From Candidatus Didemnitutus sp. (GTDB lineage: Bacteria > Verrucomicrobiota > Verrucomicrobiia > Opitutales > Opitutaceae), in contig JAGOQJ010000002.1 in assembly GCA_017991595.1 (NCBI GenBank), forward strand, positions 249,386 through 313,385: a DNA stretch of 64,000 nt, read 5' to 3'. Positions 62,901-64,000 of the stretch are shown in pieces (within the stretch, counting starts at the first letter, position 1; each line of letters opens with the position of its first letter). The position numbers and the translations under genes are program-made. The notes below the pieces were generated by a model. The model was given only the letters and a program-made list of their open reading frames with translations, was not told where the DNA came from and ran no database searches.

Positions 62901-64000
62901 GGTGAGTGTAGCACTGCCGAGGGCGATGGAGCCAGCGCCGGAGAGATTGCGGAGCGACTGGTTGTTGCCCGCGAGATCAAGGGTGGCGCCCGCAGCGACG
63001 GTGACGGACTGACTGGTGGCGATGGCGTTGGCGGTCGCGAGCTGGAGCGTGCCGCCCTCCACCTGCGTGGCGCCGGTGTAGGTGTTGGCCTGATTGAAGA
63101 CGAGCGTGCCGGCACCGGTCTTGGTCAGCGTGCGGCCGTCCCAATTGCCGAGCGTGCCGGTGAAGGCGGTGTTGTTCGCCAGCGCGACCGGCGAAGTGAA
63201 GCTCGCGCCGGTGCCGAGGGCGAAGGTGCCGTGCGCGGCGGATTGGCTGTTCCACGCGAGGTCGGACACGAGACTGATGGTGCGGCCGTCGAGCGAGCGA
63301 TTGAGCTCGAGTGCGAGGTATTGGTCGAGCGAGGGCGTCACCGCGGCGCCGTCGAAGCGCAGCGTGGCGTTGTTGGAATTGGCGATGGCTGTGTCGGACG
63401 TGATCAGCGTGACGGAGCCGAGCGTCGAGGCGTTGTAGCCGGTGATGTTGAGGATGGAGTTGGCGCCGAAGGCGACGCTGCCCGCATCGATGGCACCCGT
63501 GCCCGCGGCGAGGCCGAGCGTGGTGCCGGCGCCGAGGGTGAACGAACCGGTGGTCGCAAGCGTGCCGCCCGTGACATTGAGCGTGCCGCCGTTGACTGCG
63601 ACGTCGCCGGCGAAACCGGCGGCCAGCGGCTGCGCACCGCTCAGCTCGAGCGTGCCGGTGCCGGATTTGACGAGCGCGGAACCAGCCGCACCGCTGACGG
63701 TGCCGGCATAGGCAGCAGAGCTGGCCGCGGCGACGGTGAGCTGGCCATCGCCGAGCGCCACGCGCCCTGCGCCAGTGAGAGAGGAAACGGTGGCGTCCTG
63801 ACCGGCAAGGTCGAGGGTGGCCGTGGCATTGTCAGCAATCGTCACGCCAGACGAGGCCGCGAGGCCGCTGGCCCCAGCAGAGGAACCGAGGCGCAGCGTG
63901 CCTTCCGAAATCGTCGTCGCACCGGTGTAGGTGTTGGCACCGCTGAGAGTCGCCACCGTCGCACCGCTCTTGGTGAGCGTGCCCGTGCCGCCAATGGCGT
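59958..64000 (-). CDS. Giant autotransporter with beta-strand repeats (5' end beyond right edge)
   Basis: More than 1340 residues are visible; the frame is still open at the right edge, so the N-terminus and signal peptide are missing. The passenger has at least seven autotransporter-associated repeats of the type 'GTGTLTLSGANTYTGGTTI', with Gly/Thr/Ala/Ser-rich strands between. A linker ('PGNSIGTTNVAGNLTF', 'NTIAFDEYARTPNERATAAAIEAF') leads to a C-terminal autotransporter barrel of about 280 residues ('GSALWIQTIGGSGNS', 'AHIGTYANLRAGAFGLSAGATYTRSF') ending '...ITRSF' with terminal Phe. It is a type V secreted surface protein; ligand unknown. The beta-helix enzyme gene follows on the same strand. 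Confidence 0.9.
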   Translation of the reverse strand, partial: AIGGTGTLTKSGATVATLSGANTYTGATTISEGTLRLGSSAGASGLAASSGVTIADNATATLDLAGQDATVSSLTGAGRVALGDGQLTVAAASSAAYAGTVSGAAGSALVKSGTGTLELSGAQPLAAGFAGDVAVNGGTLNVTGGTLATTGSFTLGAGTTLGLAAGTGAIDAGSVAFGANSILNITGYNASTLGSVTLITSDTAIANSNNATLRFDGAAVTPSLDQYLALELNRSLDGRTISLVSDLAWNSQSAAHGTFALGTGASFTSPVALANNTAFTGTLGNWDGRTLTKTGAGTLVFNQANTYTGATQVEGGTLQLATANAIATSQSVTVAAGATLDLAGNNQSLRNLSGAGSIALGSATLTANQSSDLTLSGVISGTGGRLVKDGTGTLTLSGANTHTGGTTIMAGKLSVTQTAALGAGGVTNQGTLEFATSAAGAYAGTLSGAGALNKLGTGSVALTAATGSAGAVSVQGGTLALGDGTAATAFTATSASVASGATLTVDRDSTLGLTGALSLANGSTLNLVVGSNAPVISAASATIGATGTTLNVNGISGSTVMPFTLLATSSGITGDFAAVNVGGSGGSATDYLVVTAAKSGNNYVVNTSLSWNSPAANPNGVFTLASAAETFDLGTVLANQAANPATGWDGRSLTKAGDGTLILSAANTYTGTTTLNGGTLRFGIANAIAPSSAVTLAAGTTLDLNGFNQTLTGLSGAGDIALGSATLTAATAANATLSGAISGTGALVKQGAGTLTLTGNSTYSGGTTISAGRLSVASLGALGTGGITNNAALEFGSTVAGTFAGTLGGNGTVTKLGTGTLALTGNSSAFTGSTSVLGGVLAVNGSLGGALTIGSGARLQGTGTVGTTTIASGGRFAPGNSIGTTNVAGNLTFANGSIFEVEIDNTGAADRVNVSGTATIQAGAGVNVTKAGGTYVYGTRYTILTAAGGITGNFTTLEQNLPLIDLMLTKDANSLYLDVSRNTIAFDEYARTPNERATAAAIEAFGHLHPLYIAITNLTDEDAIAVSYAHLSGEIHASILSALIDDSRFIREVPLERGSGLTASTEENPERAPGSALWIQTIGGSGNSDGNDEIHAVERSKFGVLAGIDGAMSDHLRGGLVFGVSRGSIDAPDTGSSATASHAHIGTYANLRAGAFGLSAGATYTRSFIDTTRVVAFSGFGDETDVRREATTLQAFGEAAWQLRYRSVNLEPYVNAAFVRVESDEFSEHGDDAVLFGAKAVHNVPLTTAGLRASYVMQNSRPHLRFLGSLGWQMSHGDRAVTQDLAFFNGNTFTVAGEPVSREMIVAEGSVGFFLGSATRLDLGYSGRFASAKQDHALRAIITRSF

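Noticed and set aside
61200-63950. Repetitive DNA resembling tandem repeats or a CRISPR array
   Set aside because: The repeats are protein-level autotransporter repeats in one open frame, irregular in length and without conserved spacers.
1-64000. tRNA, rRNA, CRISPR array, transposase or phage genes
   Set aside because: None was recognised on either strand by eye; short or diverged copies could be missed without a covariance or profile search.

Overview
The window is high-GC DNA with densely packed genes and fits a Verrucomicrobiota bacterium, most likely of the Opitutaceae. The reasons are large TonB-dependent receptors with the 'VQLSPFTV' plug leader, proteins built of autotransporter-associated beta-strand repeats, a PEP-CTERM protein with an EpsI-family protein, XylR-type regulators (LacI-like sensor plus AraC helix-turn-helix), a GbsR-type regulator and REP-like intergenic repeats. 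The taxon is inferred from gene content; no rRNA or tRNA gene was seen.

Region 1 (1-8.9 kb) is mostly housekeeping: a type IV pilus/type II secretion ATPase cut by the left edge, rho with a very long disordered N-terminus, coaE, an HD-domain protein, a YifB/ComM ATPase, and an asparagine synthase overlapping a glycosyltransferase.

Region 2 (9-23 kb) looks like an acetylated-mannan utilisation locus: SGNH esterase, AXE1-type acetyl esterase, GH2 beta-mannosidase, GPH sugar symporter, XylR-like regulator, TonB-dependent receptor and, on the opposite strand, a DUF5060/GH5-like glycosidase. Four transcription units here share one promoter architecture: two direct TCTCA-type half-sites 21-22 bp apart and a TAnnnT -10-like hexamer exactly 28 nt after the start of the second half-site. 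This matches the class II activation geometry known for AraC proteins and is the most interesting signal in the window. The tail-to-tail gap at 20.26-20.93 kb holds an intrinsic terminator, paired REP-like repeats and two copies of a perfect palindrome.

Region 3 (23.2-44.4 kb) is a cell-surface polysaccharide locus. A divergent pair (PslG-like glycosidase and WcaJ-type initiating transferase) sits beside a run of genes on the minus strand from gbsR and epsI through rfbF-rfbG-rfbH, a methyltransferase, an acyltransferase, an RfbC-like epimerase, a short-chain reductase, a flippase, five glycosyltransferases and a Wzy/ligase-like protein. Eight junctions in this run are 4-nt ATGA overlaps. The sugar genes predict a CDP-linked 3,6-dideoxyhexose, with ascarylose the best guess.

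Region 4 (44.8-64 kb) is a second carbohydrate locus. A seven-gene operon (second GH2 beta-mannosidase, PEP-CTERM protein, DHDPS/NanA-family lyase, LamG-like protein, TonB-dependent receptor, sialidase-like protein, sodium:solute symporter) is transcribed away from its own XylR-like regulator. A beta-helix protein resembling GH110 alpha-1,3-galactosidases and a giant autotransporter cut by the right edge follow. The mix of sialidase-like, lyase-like, beta-mannosidase and alpha-galactosidase-like functions suggests complex glycan use, but the substrate is inferred only.
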